From assembly GCA_046758465.1 (NCBI GenBank), contig JBHIAG010000018.1, forward strand, positions 1-24,600: 24,600 bases of DNA, in the 5' to 3' direction. A program made the translations under genes and the position numbers. Below are positions 1-8,345 of the stretch, in pieces. Position 1 is the stretch's first letter; the number at the start of each line of letters is the position of its first letter. Below the pieces are notes generated by a model. The model did not search any database and was not told the origin of the DNA. It was given only the letters and a program-made list of their open reading frames with translations. Source of the DNA: JBHIAG01 sp046758465. GTDB lineage: Bacteria; Acidobacteriota; Terriglobia; Acidiferrales; 2-02-FULL-67-57.

Positions 1-1463
1 GTGCCCAGGCGGGCGGGGGCGAGCGAGCCCAGGGCAGGAAGCCCAATCCTGCTGCCGCCGAAGCTCGGCAGGTCGCCCCCAGCTCCAGCAATTTCGAGGC
101 CGCGCAGCAGATCATCCGGCTTCCTGTTGGCATAGACCTCGACCTGAATCTGCCCGACGGGTTCAGTCTGTACCTTGTAGTCGCCGAAGGCAAAGCCCGC
201 AACCGCCAACGGCAACTCGCTCTGCCAGCGCGTCACGCGATATTTCTTCTCTTTGCGGTCTTCCACCTTGCTGCCCACCGCCACCGCTTCGTACTTCTTC
301 GGCACACGCAAGGTGAGGTCAAAGTCCACGCGCGCGGCGAATTCGTTGGTGTTCAGTGAAACCCGGCCCAGGCTGTAGGTCGGATACCAGCCAAAGCTCT
401 GGCAGAAGTATGTGCCCGCACCCTCTTTGCGGACAATGCGCTTGCCCGCGTAGCGGAAGCGCAGGGTGTGCGGCCCTGGGGCGAAGGGCTCCGGGGCAAC
501 GACGACCAGGTAGTTGCCCAGAAAGAAGCGGTCTTTGTGCTCTTTGGGTTGGAGGAAGCCCAGGGCCCGGCTCGCGCTGTCGGTGACCTCGCTTACGCGC
601 AGGTTGGGGTCGAGCGCGAATAACAGGACGCGCTCGCCCGCGCGCCCCAGCAGCAGCTCGACCTGGGCTTCAGCTTCGAGTTTCGCGTTGGACTGCACCG
701 TGACATCCAGCCTATAGCCTTGCAAACGATACTCGTGATGCCCCAGGGGGTGCGCGAACGCCTCCTGCGGGCGCCGCCCAGCCTTCGGGAACTTCGACCA
801 AATGTTGCGCGCCCGGCGCCCGCGATCAAACTGCACTAGCTCCACCTGCTCTGGGTCGGCCTCATCCACGATCAAGCTAACCCAACCGTGTTTCTGGGTC
901 TTCAATTCGGCCACGAAGAAGGCATGGAGCGCCGGGTCCTCAGAGAGGAGGCTTTTTAGCAGCCGCGGTTCCCAGCTGAGCCCATAGCGGTGCAGGTCTT
1001 CATTGCGGCCCCAGTAAATCTTTTGGAACTTTGTGGCGTCACCGCTGCGGAAGTTCACCTGGCGGCTGAGCTCCTCGAGGGTGTTGTCGGTGAACATGAA
1101 GACCGCTTCGGTAAATTCCGCCTCGAGGGAAGCCTGGCCGCTGTGGAAGCGAAGCTGCTGGACTTCGAGCAGGAGTCGCGGCGCGAACCGCAGCCGTCCC
1201 CGCCCTTTGAAGGCGGTGGCGAAGACGCGCCCTTCGACCGGCTGGGCCAGTGCAAGCTGGCCGCCAGCCAACACCAGGGTGGCGACGTCACGCTGGAGCT
1301 GGACATTTTCGGCTGTGGCCACTTTATTCGGATCAAAGGTAGGCTTGGTGAGCGCCGTCCACAGCGCGGACAGCTCAGGCGTTTCGGCACCGCAGCCAAG
1401 TGGGGCGAGAAGTGCTAGAACCAAACCCAATAACCAGACAGCGCTCCGCGCGCACACGTTCAT
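1..1463 (-). CDS. M1-like peptidase, C-terminal part missing at window edge
   Basis: An open minus-strand frame of about 487 codons runs off the left edge without a stop. It starts at an ATG preceded by a strong GGGAGGAAAT ribosome site, and begins with a signal peptide (MNVCARSAVWLLGLVLALLAPLGC), so the product is exported and perhaps a lipoprotein at Cys24. The N-terminal part (FDPNKVATAENVQLQRDVAT, then GRVFATAFKGRGRLRFAP and FTEAVFMFTDNTLEELS) resembles the beta-rich N-terminal region of M1-family aminopeptidase-like proteins of Acidobacteria. The zinc motif HExxH of that family would lie beyond the edge, so catalysis cannot be judged. The family is recognised from memory of conserved blocks, not from a search. 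The gene is divergent from the metallophosphoesterase at 1587. Confidence 0.7.
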   Translation of the reverse strand, partial: MNVCARSAVWLLGLVLALLAPLGCGAETPELSALWTALTKPTFDPNKVATAENVQLQRDVATLVLAGGQLALAQPVEGRVFATAFKGRGRLRFAPRLLLEVQQLRFHSGQASLEAEFTEAVFMFTDNTLEELSRQVNFRSGDATKFQKIYWGRNEDLHRYGLSWEPRLLKSLLSEDPALHAFFVAELKTQKHGWVSLIVDEADPEQVELVQFDRGRRARNIWSKFPKAGRRPQEAFAHPLGHHEYRLQGYRLDVTVQSNAKLEAEAQVELLLGRAGERVLLFALDPNLRVSEVTDSASRALGFLQPKEHKDRFFLGNYLVVVAPEPFAPGPHTLRFRYAGKRIVRKEGAGTYFCQSFGWYPTYSLGRVSLNTNEFAARVDFDLTLRVPKKYEAVAVGSKVEDRKEKKYRVTRWQSELPLAVAGFAFGDYKVQTEPVGQIQVEVYANRKPDDLLRGLEIAGAGGDLPSFGGSRIGLPALGSLAPARLG

Positions 1464-1484
1464 GGGATTTCCTCCCTGTGCCAG

Positions 1485-1512
1485 CTCATACTCGCTCGTC
1501 TCCCATTGTTAA
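1485..1512 (-). promoter_or_regulatory. candidate sigma70 promoter for the M1-like gene
   Basis: On the minus strand a TTAACA (1507-1512) is followed after 16 bases by TATGAG (1485-1490). The start codon at 1463 lies about 21 bases beyond the -10 box. The match is partial (5/6 and 4/6) and is a prediction only. Confidence 0.3.
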
Positions 1513-1545
1513 CTAACTCTCTGCGGGGAACAAGGCGGAAAAGGT

Positions 1546-1574
1546 TTTCCATCCAGGGCGCGCCTAGCTATAAT
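1546..1574 (+). promoter_or_regulatory. sigma70 promoter with perfect TATAAT for the metallophosphoesterase
   Basis: TTTCCA (1546-1551), a 17-base spacer and a perfect TATAAT (1569-1574) lie just upstream of the ATG at 1587. Transcription would begin near 1581, leaving only about 5 untranslated bases and no Shine-Dalgarno sequence. The mRNA may therefore be effectively leaderless. Confidence 0.5.
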
Positions 1575-1586
1575 CACCGCGTTCCC

Positions 1587-2336
1587 ATGCGCTATCTCAT
1601 CCTCAGCGACATCCACGCCAACTTGGAAGCCTTCGAAGCCGTGCTGGCACATGCCCGTGGCCACTACGACCGGGTCATCTGTCTGGGCGACGTGGTCGGC
1701 TATGGCCCCGACCCCAACCCGGTCATTGACCGGCTGCGGGCGCTCGAGCCGGTGGCCATCGTGCGCGGCAACCACGACAAGGCCAGTTGCGGCATCGACT
1801 CGGCCGAGGACTTCAACACCGCCGCCCGCCAGGCGGCGCTGTGGACTCGCCAGCAACTCCGCGCCGAAAATCTGGTCTATTTACGCCAACTGCTGGCGGG
1901 CCCGATCCGCTGCGACAGCTTCCAAATCGTGCACGGCTCGGTGCGCGACGAGGACGAGTACGTCTTCCTGCCACGCGATGCCTTCGAAAGCCTGAAGATA
2001 GCAGAAACCTCGCTCACCTTCTGCGGCCACACCCACTTTCAGGGTGGCTTTTCCCTGAGGGAAAGCGGCCGCATGGAAGTCCTGCGCGTCCGCCTGGCGC
2101 TGGGGGTGGCCAAGGCTGAGTTGACGCTGGAGGAGAAGACCCGCTACCTCATCAATCCCGGCTCCATCGGCCAGCCGCGCGATGGCGACGCCCGCGCCGC
2201 CTTTGCCTTCTGCGAGCCTGACCGGCAGCGGGTCGAGTACTGGCGCGTGCCCTACGATATGGAAGTCACCCAGGAGAAGATGAAAGGGGCCGGCCTGCCC
2301 GAACCGCTCATCGCCCGCCTGAGCTTCGGCCGCTGA
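1587..2336 (+). CDS. calcineurin-like metallophosphoesterase
   Basis: The 249-residue protein is a compact cytosolic metallophosphoesterase of the YfcE/diadenosine-tetraphosphatase-like group. The dimetal motifs are all present: DIH (D8, H10), GD (D35) in CLGDVVGYGPDP, GNHD (61-64), the single His of VHGS (H116) and GHTH (147-150). The tail motif NPGSIGQPRDG is typical of this subgroup. The ATG at 1587 was chosen because the protein then begins directly with the family's first strand (MRYLILSDIH). Upstream codons would put the start inside the promoter. Its substrate cannot be told from sequence; phosphodiesters or nucleotides are usual in the family. The groESL promoter begins 11 bases after its stop. 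Confidence 0.88.
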   Translation: MRYLILSDIHANLEAFEAVLAHARGHYDRVICLGDVVGYGPDPNPVIDRLRALEPVAIVRGNHDKASCGIDSAEDFNTAARQAALWTRQQLRAENLVYLRQLLAGPIRCDSFQIVHGSVRDEDEYVFLPRDAFESLKIAETSLTFCGHTHFQGGFSLRESGRMEVLRVRLALGVAKAELTLEEKTRYLINPGSIGQPRDGDARAAFAFCEPDRQRVEYWRVPYDMEVTQEKMKGAGLPEPLIARLSFGR

Positions 2337-2346
2337 ACGAACCCTC

Positions 2347-2375
2347 TTGACAATTCTTCCACTCCTGCCTATAGT
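2347..2375 (+). promoter_or_regulatory. groESL sigma70 promoter
   Basis: A perfect TTGACA (2347-2352) is followed by a 17-base spacer and TATAGT (2370-2375). The -10 box runs into the CIRCE operator, the usual arrangement for HrcA repression. The leader to the groES start is about 165 bases. Confidence 0.8.
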
Positions 2376-2400
2376 AGCAGTCTTCTAGGGAGAGTGCTAA
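2374..2400 (+). promoter_or_regulatory. CIRCE operator (HrcA binding site)
   Basis: The right half GAGTGCTAA (2392-2400) is a perfect CIRCE arm. Nine bases upstream of it the left half GTAGCAGTC (2374-2382) matches TTAGCACTC at 7 of 9 positions. Position over the -10 box and start site predicts that HrcA represses groESL until heat stress. hrcA itself is not in the window. Confidence 0.8.
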
Positions 2401-2548
2401 AATTCCTTGGAAGGGCTCGGCCCAGGTCAGGGGAAGAGCCAAATCAAGAATTTCGGACTTCAGCAACCCAGTTTCATCTCGAACTGAGTCCCGGGGACAC
2501 CCATCCCAGGCGGGACGGTTCGGAGCGCAAGGTGGAGGGAGCGAGACC

Positions 2549-2866
2549 ATGGCTGTAAACGTCAGACCCTTGCACGACCGCATTCTGATCAGGCGCATCG
2601 AGGAGCAGGAGACGGTGCGCGGCGGCATCATCATCCCCGACACCGCCAAGGAGAAGCCGCAAGAGGGCGAGGTGATTGCCGTCGGCCACGGCAAGAAGAA
2701 GGAAGACGGGAAAGTGGTGCCGCTCGACGTCAAGGTCGGCGACCGCATCCTGTTCGGGAAATATTCCGGCACGGACATCCGCATCGAGGATGAAGAGTAC
2801 CTCATCCTCCGCGAGGAGGAAGTCCTGGCCGTGCTCGAGCCCGCCAAGGTAGGCGCGAAAAAATAG
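2549..2866 (+). CDS. groES: co-chaperonin GroES
   Basis: The 105-residue protein is a full-length GroES (Cpn10), the heptameric lid of the GroEL folding chamber in the cytosol. It has the family start NVRPLHDRILIRR, a mobile loop around residues 17-35 containing GGIIIPDTAKEKPQEG, and the terminal EEVLAVLE strand. A GGTGGAGGG ribosome site precedes the ATG. It is the first gene of the CIRCE-controlled operon, and groEL starts 60 bases downstream. Confidence 0.97.
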   Translation: MAVNVRPLHDRILIRRIEEQETVRGGIIIPDTAKEKPQEGEVIAVGHGKKKEDGKVVPLDVKVGDRILFGKYSGTDIRIEDEEYLILREEEVLAVLEPAKVGAKK

Positions 2867-2926
2867 GCGGTCCGCCTGTGCCTTGCCGGGCACAACACTT
2901 TTTTGATTCGAGGGAGGAAATAAGCA

Positions 2927-4630
<1,704 letters not shown>

Positions 4631-4667
4631 CTCGGTTACTTCTTCCGAGTAGCCAGTTCAGCTTTGC

Positions 4668-4698
4668 GGGCAGACGTTGAGTCTGCCCCCACTTTTTT
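4668..4698 (+). terminator. intrinsic terminator of groESL
   Basis: The arms GGGCAGAC (4668-4675) and GTCTGCCC (4681-4688) form a perfect 8-bp stem with a 5-base loop, and six T residues (4693-4698) follow 4 bases later. A second, overlapping hairpin CCCAC/GTGGG encloses the T-run. Confidence 0.75.
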
Positions 4699-4792
4699 GT
4701 GGGCGTGTTGAGTCTTCGATAGCCGAATGGATTTCGAAGAGGGCGCTGTCGACTTTGACCTCTGCCCGCTGATCCCGGTTGCCGATCAGATC

Positions 4793-5194
4793 CTAGATTT
4801 TCTTCCCTCGGGCCGCGAGCAACACGCCGACGGAATGGATCAACGCCTGGGGCTTGAAGGGCTTAGGAATGTAGAGCACGCTGCCCAGGTCCTGGGCCGT
4901 GCGAAATGCCTCCACCTCCTTCCGCGCGGTGAGGAAGGCCACTGGAATCTGGGCAGTTTCTTCCGTGGCTTTGAGTTTCGAGCAAAGTTCGAACCCGTTC
5001 ATGCCCGGCATATTGATGTCGAGCAGGATGGCGTCGGGCTTGTGCAGCACGGCCATCCGGTAGCCTTCATGGCCGTCCTCGGCCTTGAGCACGGTCAGGC
5101 CCCGGCGGGTTAGAATCATCTCGAGCAGGCGCAAGATGGATACTTCGTCGTCCACCACCAGGATTTTCGCCGCCGCCTGTTCCTTTTTGGCCAT
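4793..5194 (-). CDS. single-domain response regulator (CheY-like receiver)
   Basis: The 133-residue protein is one receiver domain with no output domain. It has the acidic pair (ILVVDDE), the phospho-acceptor Asp in DAILLDINMPG, the switch Thr in FLTAR and the conserved Lys in YIPKPF. Such proteins pass phosphate or bind partners rather than DNA. The start MAKKEQ (5194) was preferred to an upstream in-frame ATG at 5266 because the latter overlaps the preceding gene and adds residues outside the domain. It lies 20 bases after the membrane protein gene at 5215, so the two are probably one transcript. No histidine kinase is nearby and the partner is unknown. Confidence 0.85.
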   Translation of the reverse strand: MAKKEQAAAKILVVDDEVSILRLLEMILTRRGLTVLKAEDGHEGYRMAVLHKPDAILLDINMPGMNGFELCSKLKATEETAQIPVAFLTARKEVEAFRTAQDLGSVLYIPKPFKPQALIHSVGVLLAARGKKI

Positions 5195-5214
5195 GCGAGA
5201 ACTGCGTGAACCTT

Positions 5215-5715
5215 TTATTTTAGCAGGAGCCCGGTAATCGTGATGCGGGGAGCACCGCGGTTCCATTCGGTGGGGATATGTTCGACGCCGGCGCGGTAGG
5301 CGCGACGTTCGCCGGGCTTGAGTGGTGGGGCCGGGAAGGTCCTCTGGGAGACCCGCCCGATCGGACGAATCCTCTCTCGCAGCACCACTTGACCAAAGAT
5401 GTCCAGAAACTCCACGGTAAGCTCGAGCGCAATCACTCTGCGCGAACCGGTGTTTTCCACCGTCCCGTCCACGTAGGTGACCACCTGCCCGAGGAAATTC
5501 TCCCAGCGACTCAGACTTACCGGCTCCAGTTTGATCTGCTCTTCGGCGTAGCGCGCTTCTTCACCTTCGAGCGGCGGCAGCTTTGCGGGCAGGCTCGGGC
5601 GCTCGGACTCCGCTCGCCCGAGCCACAGAATCCCGATGAGCAGCGCGATCCCCAGTACACCCGCGACGGCGAGCGGGATGACGGGAAACGAGCGGCTCTC
5701 GTCGGTTTGATTCAT
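5215..5715 (-). CDS. membrane-anchored FxLYD/DUF2393-like protein
   Basis: The 166-residue protein has a short charged N-terminus, one transmembrane helix (about 13-33, PLAVAGVLGIALLIGILWLG) and an extracytoplasmic beta-sandwich-like domain. The pattern of that domain is VDGTVENTGSRRVIALELTVEFLD, then FGQVV and LKPGERRAYR, as in DUF2393/FxLYD/DUF3426-type domains. The biochemical role is not known. It is the first gene of a minus-strand pair with the response regulator and is divergent from mqnA across 206 bases. The family assignment is by pattern and should be treated as approximate. Confidence 0.65.
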   Translation of the reverse strand: MNQTDESRSFPVIPLAVAGVLGIALLIGILWLGRAESERPSLPAKLPPLEGEEARYAEEQIKLEPVSLSRWENFLGQVVTYVDGTVENTGSRRVIALELTVEFLDIFGQVVLRERIRPIGRVSQRTFPAPPLKPGERRAYRAGVEHIPTEWNRGAPRITITGLLLK

Positions 5716-5825
5716 GATGGCTCACCCTCGCAGCAGCGGCCGGTGTCCTTGAAGGTCTGCGGCAGGACGCCAAAAAAGCAACTCTAGCACGTGCGTCGCT
5801 GCGGGTCAATTTCCTCAGCCGGCGT

Positions 5826-5855
5826 CTGGCAGAGGCTTTGGGGCTATAGTATAGT
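5826..5855 (+). promoter_or_regulatory. weak candidate promoter for mqnAC
   Basis: The direct repeat TATAGTATAGT (5845-5855) supplies -10-like boxes. CTGGCA (5826-5831) lies 18 bases before the second one. The region between 5716 and 5921 is the divergent gap and shows nothing else. Confidence 0.25.
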
Positions 5856-5921
5856 CACGCGTTTCCAGTGCCACCTGCTGCGTCTGCGGAACGGCGCCCA
5901 CGCTAGTCGGAAGCGAGTAGC

Positions 5922-6767
5922 ATGCAGCGACTCCGGGTCTCCGTCGTCCAGTACCTGAACACGCTGCCCCTGGTGTGGGGGTTTATGCACGGGCCGCAGT
6001 CCCGACTCCTTCGGGACCAGGTGGAGCTGTCGTTTACCGTGCCGGCGGCCTGCGCCGAAGCGCTGCGCACGGGTGCAGCCGATGTCGGCATCATTCCCTC
6101 CATCGCCTACCAGACGATCTCCGGCCTGAAAGTCATCCCCGGCACGGCGCTGACCGCCCGGCGGCAGATCCAGAGCGTGCTGCTGGTGAGCCGCGTGCCG
6201 GCTGCCGAGGCGCGCTCTGTAGGACTCGACGCCAGCTCGCGCACCTCGGCCGTGCTGGTGCGGATTCTCTTCGCCCGGCAGTGGAAAACCCAGCCCAAAT
6301 TCCGCGAGCAGGAGGCAAACCTTGAAAGGATGCTGGAGCAGAACGACGCCGCGCTCATCATCGGCGACCCGGCGCTCCAGTTCTTCCTCAACGCGGCGGC
6401 GGGCGTCGACCCGCGCGGCAAATTGTTCATCTACGACCTGGGCGAGGAATGGTACCGCCTGACGGGGAAACCGTTCGTCTTTGCCTTCTGGGCGGTGCGT
6501 CCCGAAGCGCTTCGGGAGGAAAAAGCCAGTCCCGCCCTGGCCGAGGCGTTTGCGGCTTCGAAGGAGTTTGGCCTGGTCCACCTGGATGACATCGCGGCCG
6601 AGGTGGCCGAGCAATTGAATTTGCCGCAAGCCGCGCTGGTGCGCTACCTGCGCGAGAACGTCCAGTTTTCGTTGGACGCTGAAGCCTGTGCGGGACTAGA
6701 ATCTTTCTTCCAGTACGCGCATGAACTCGGATTAATTTCCCAAGTCAAACCGTTGGAGTTTGTCTGA
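5922..6767 (+). CDS. mqnA: chorismate dehydratase MqnA (futalosine pathway)
   Basis: The 281-residue protein matches MqnA, which dehydrates chorismate to 3-enolpyruvylbenzoate, the first step of futalosine-dependent menaquinone synthesis. It has the family's periplasmic-binding-protein-like fold pattern: an N-terminal strand with VVQYLNTLPLVWGF, the GAADVGIIPSIAYQ block, and a central NDAALIIGDPAL motif. The length is normal. GGAAG precedes the ATG by about 9 bases. The TGA stop shares its A with the ATG of mqnC (6767), a classic coupled overlap, so both enzymes of one pathway are made together. Confidence 0.93.
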   Translation: MQRLRVSVVQYLNTLPLVWGFMHGPQSRLLRDQVELSFTVPAACAEALRTGAADVGIIPSIAYQTISGLKVIPGTALTARRQIQSVLLVSRVPAAEARSVGLDASSRTSAVLVRILFARQWKTQPKFREQEANLERMLEQNDAALIIGDPALQFFLNAAAGVDPRGKLFIYDLGEEWYRLTGKPFVFAFWAVRPEALREEKASPALAEAFAASKEFGLVHLDDIAAEVAEQLNLPQAALVRYLRENVQFSLDAEACAGLESFFQYAHELGLISQVKPLEFV

Positions 6768-7810
6768 TGGCAATCCCGCGGCACGAGGCGCTGGAGCTCT
6801 TCCGCTCCGACGATTTGATTGGGCTTGGGATGGCGGCCGACCAGGTGCGCCGGCGGCTGCATCCCGACGACATCATCACCTACCAGATCGACCGCAACAT
6901 CAACTACACCAACTTTTGCACCGAATACTGCTCTTTCTGCGCCTTCTACCGGCCGCTCGGCGCTAAAGACGGCTACCTGCTCGACTTTGAAACCATCTAC
7001 CAAAAGATTGACGAGACGCTGGCCCTACGGGGCACCGGCATCCTGATGCAGGGCGGCCTGCATCCCGATTTGCAAATCACCTACTACGAGAACCTGCTCG
7101 GCTCGATCAAGCGCCGCTACCCGCAGCTCCACCTGCACTGCTTTTCCGCGCCCGAGATTCTGAACATCGCCGAAGTCAGCGGGCTCTCCGTGCGCGACAC
7201 CTTCGCGCGGCTCAAGGACGCTGGACTCGACTCCATGCCCGGCGGCGGTGCCGAAATTCTCGACGACGAAGTCCGCCAACACATCAGCCGCCTGAAGTGC
7301 ACGACCGCGGAGTGGCTCGACGTCCATCACACTGCGCACCAGTTGGGCCTGCGCACCACGGCCACGATGATGTTTGGCTGCGGGGAAGGCTGCGCGCACC
7401 GCGTCAACCACTTCGACCGCATTCGCACCTTGCAGGCCGAAACGGGCGGCTTCACCGCCTTCATCCCCTGGGTCTTTCAGCCCGACCACACCGCGCTGGG
7501 TCGCAGCCATCCCGAGGAGGCCACCGCCGTCGACTACTTGAAGACCCTGGCCATCGCCCGGCTCTACCTCGATAACATTGACAATGTGCAGGCCAGTTGG
7601 CTCACCCCGGGCATCAAGATTTGCCAGGTTGCCTTGCGTTTCGGCGCCAATGACGTTGGCAGCATCCTGATTGAGGAAAACGTTGTGGCCGCCGCCGGCT
7701 GCACCAACCGCACCAACGAACAAGAACTGCGCCGCATTATTCGCGACGCCGGCTTCATCCCCATCCAAAGAGATACTCTCTACAGGACGTATTTCCTGCG
7801 TTGGAATTGA
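6767..7810 (+). CDS. mqnC: cyclic dehypoxanthinyl futalosine synthase MqnC (radical SAM)
   Basis: The 347-residue protein is the radical SAM enzyme MqnC, which cyclises dehypoxanthine futalosine in menaquinone synthesis. The cluster motif CTEYCSFC gives C51, C55 and C58. Further family blocks are ILMQGGLHPD, HCFSAPEI, DSMPGGGAEIL, TTATMMFG, GGFTAFIPW, DNIDNVQASW and SILIEENVV. It is coupled to mqnA by a one-base overlap. MqnB, MqnD and MqnE functions are not in the window. The C-terminus RTYFLRWN plus stop is odd, because a diverged copy of it (RTYFLRYN plus stop) recurs 130 bases downstream at 7914-7940. Confidence 0.94.
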   Translation: MAIPRHEALELFRSDDLIGLGMAADQVRRRLHPDDIITYQIDRNINYTNFCTEYCSFCAFYRPLGAKDGYLLDFETIYQKIDETLALRGTGILMQGGLHPDLQITYYENLLGSIKRRYPQLHLHCFSAPEILNIAEVSGLSVRDTFARLKDAGLDSMPGGGAEILDDEVRQHISRLKCTTAEWLDVHHTAHQLGLRTTATMMFGCGEGCAHRVNHFDRIRTLQAETGGFTAFIPWVFQPDHTALGRSHPEEATAVDYLKTLAIARLYLDNIDNVQASWLTPGIKICQVALRFGANDVGSILIEENVVAAAGCTNRTNEQELRRIIRDAGFIPIQRDTLYRTYFLRWN

Positions 7811-7847
7811 GCACGCCGGAGCGCAGGCGGAGCGCAGTCGCAGCGCA

Positions 7848-7872
7848 GCGAAGATCCCGCGCCCTTTGCGGG
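7848..7872 (+). repeat. dispersed GCGAAGA-CCCGCG hairpin repeat
   Basis: GCGAAGATCCCGCG followed by TTGCGGG forms a small hairpin (CCCGC 7856-7860, GCGGG 7868-7872). Related copies on the other strand lie at 8168-8192 and 15141-15166, where CCCCGC...GCGGGGTCTTCG occurs. It sits between the two mqnC ends. Confidence 0.5.
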
Positions 7873-7913
7873 ACGCAGACCCCGAATGCAGTTTATCGGG
7901 GCGGAGGTCCCGC

Positions 7914-7940
7914 CGCACCTACTTCCTCCGCTACAACTGA
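7914..7940 (+). pseudogene. remnant of a second mqnC 3' end
   Basis: These bases read RTYFLRYN and then TGA, against RTYFLRWN and TGA at the end of mqnC (7784-7810), but in a different frame from mqnC. Most differences between the copies fall at third codon positions (acg/acc, tat/tac, ctg/ctc, cgt/cgc, aat/aac), as expected for two alleles that both evolved as coding DNA. A 9-bp hairpin follows it by 11 bases. Confidence 0.55.
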
Positions 7941-7951
7941 TACGATGGACT

Positions 7952-7973
7952 CCCCCAGGCCGGTGCCTGGGGG
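7952..7973 (+). terminator. strong hairpin, possible terminator of ancestral mqnAC
   Basis: CCCCCAGGC (7952-7960) and GCCTGGGGG (7965-7973) form a perfect 9-bp stem with the 4-base loop CGGT. No T-run follows, so it may act as a weak or factor-assisted terminator or only protect the 3' end. It is 11 bases past the second stop (7940) but 141 past the actual mqnC stop. Confidence 0.45.
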
Positions 7974-7988
7974 CTCGGCGTGATGATG

Positions 7989-8228
7989 AAGGTTAGTTTC
8001 TTCGGCAGGGCACGGCTTTAGCCGTGCCGAAACTGTCGCCAAAACCCTCGGGCTTTAGCCCCTGAGGTTGTTTGCCGCGCCTGGGGGAACGTGGTTACCC
8101 CACCCGCTGCAAGATGAGCCTCAGGGGTTAAAACCCGTCCTAGGAAAACGCAAGCAACGGCACGGCTCCCCGCAACAAACGCGGGGTCTTCGAAAAGCCG
8201 TGCCCTGCCGAGAGGAAAATCTAACCTT
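7989..8228. repeat. 240-bp nested palindromic element with terminal inverted repeats
   Basis: The ends AAGGTTAG (7989-7996) and CTAACCTT (8221-8228) are perfect inverted copies. They are followed inward by CGGCAGGGCACGGCTTT (8003-8019) and its complement near 8194-8210. Nested inside are GGCACGGCTTTAGCCGTGCC (8009-8028), the pair GGGCTTTAGCCCCTGAGG (8050-8067) / CCTCAGGGGTTAAAACCC (8119-8136) matching at 16 of 18 positions, GGCACGGCT (8159-8167) / AGCCGTGCC (8196-8204), and CCCCGC (8168-8173) / GCGGGG (8181-8186). No gene lies inside. This has the architecture of a MITE or REPIN-like non-autonomous element. No clear target duplication is visible. Confidence 0.6.
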
Positions 8229-8241
8229 AAGGTTTGGGCGG

Positions 8242-8261
8242 GTCAGGGCTTTAGCCCTGAC
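8242..8261. repeat. REP-like palindrome GTCAGGGCTTTAGCCCTGAC
   Basis: A 9-bp-arm palindrome lies next to the 240-bp element. The complement of the palindrome at 23349-23368 matches it at 19 of 20 positions. The rest of 8262-8345 shows no gene; it contains only a small TGCTGCCAGCA palindrome. Confidence 0.6.
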
Positions 8262-8345
8262 ATTCGATTGCTGCCAGCAAAATGGGGTAGTGGCCGCTGG
8301 CTCGTTTCGTTGCCTGCAGACTGGGTGGGCGGGAAAGAAAAGGCA

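Noticed and set aside
7025..7918. 297-codon minus-strand open frame
   Set aside because: It is antisense to mqnC and is a codon-bias shadow.
7989..8261. Possible CRISPR array in the palindrome cluster
   Set aside because: The repeats are inverted and nested, not direct, and there are no regular spacers or cas genes.
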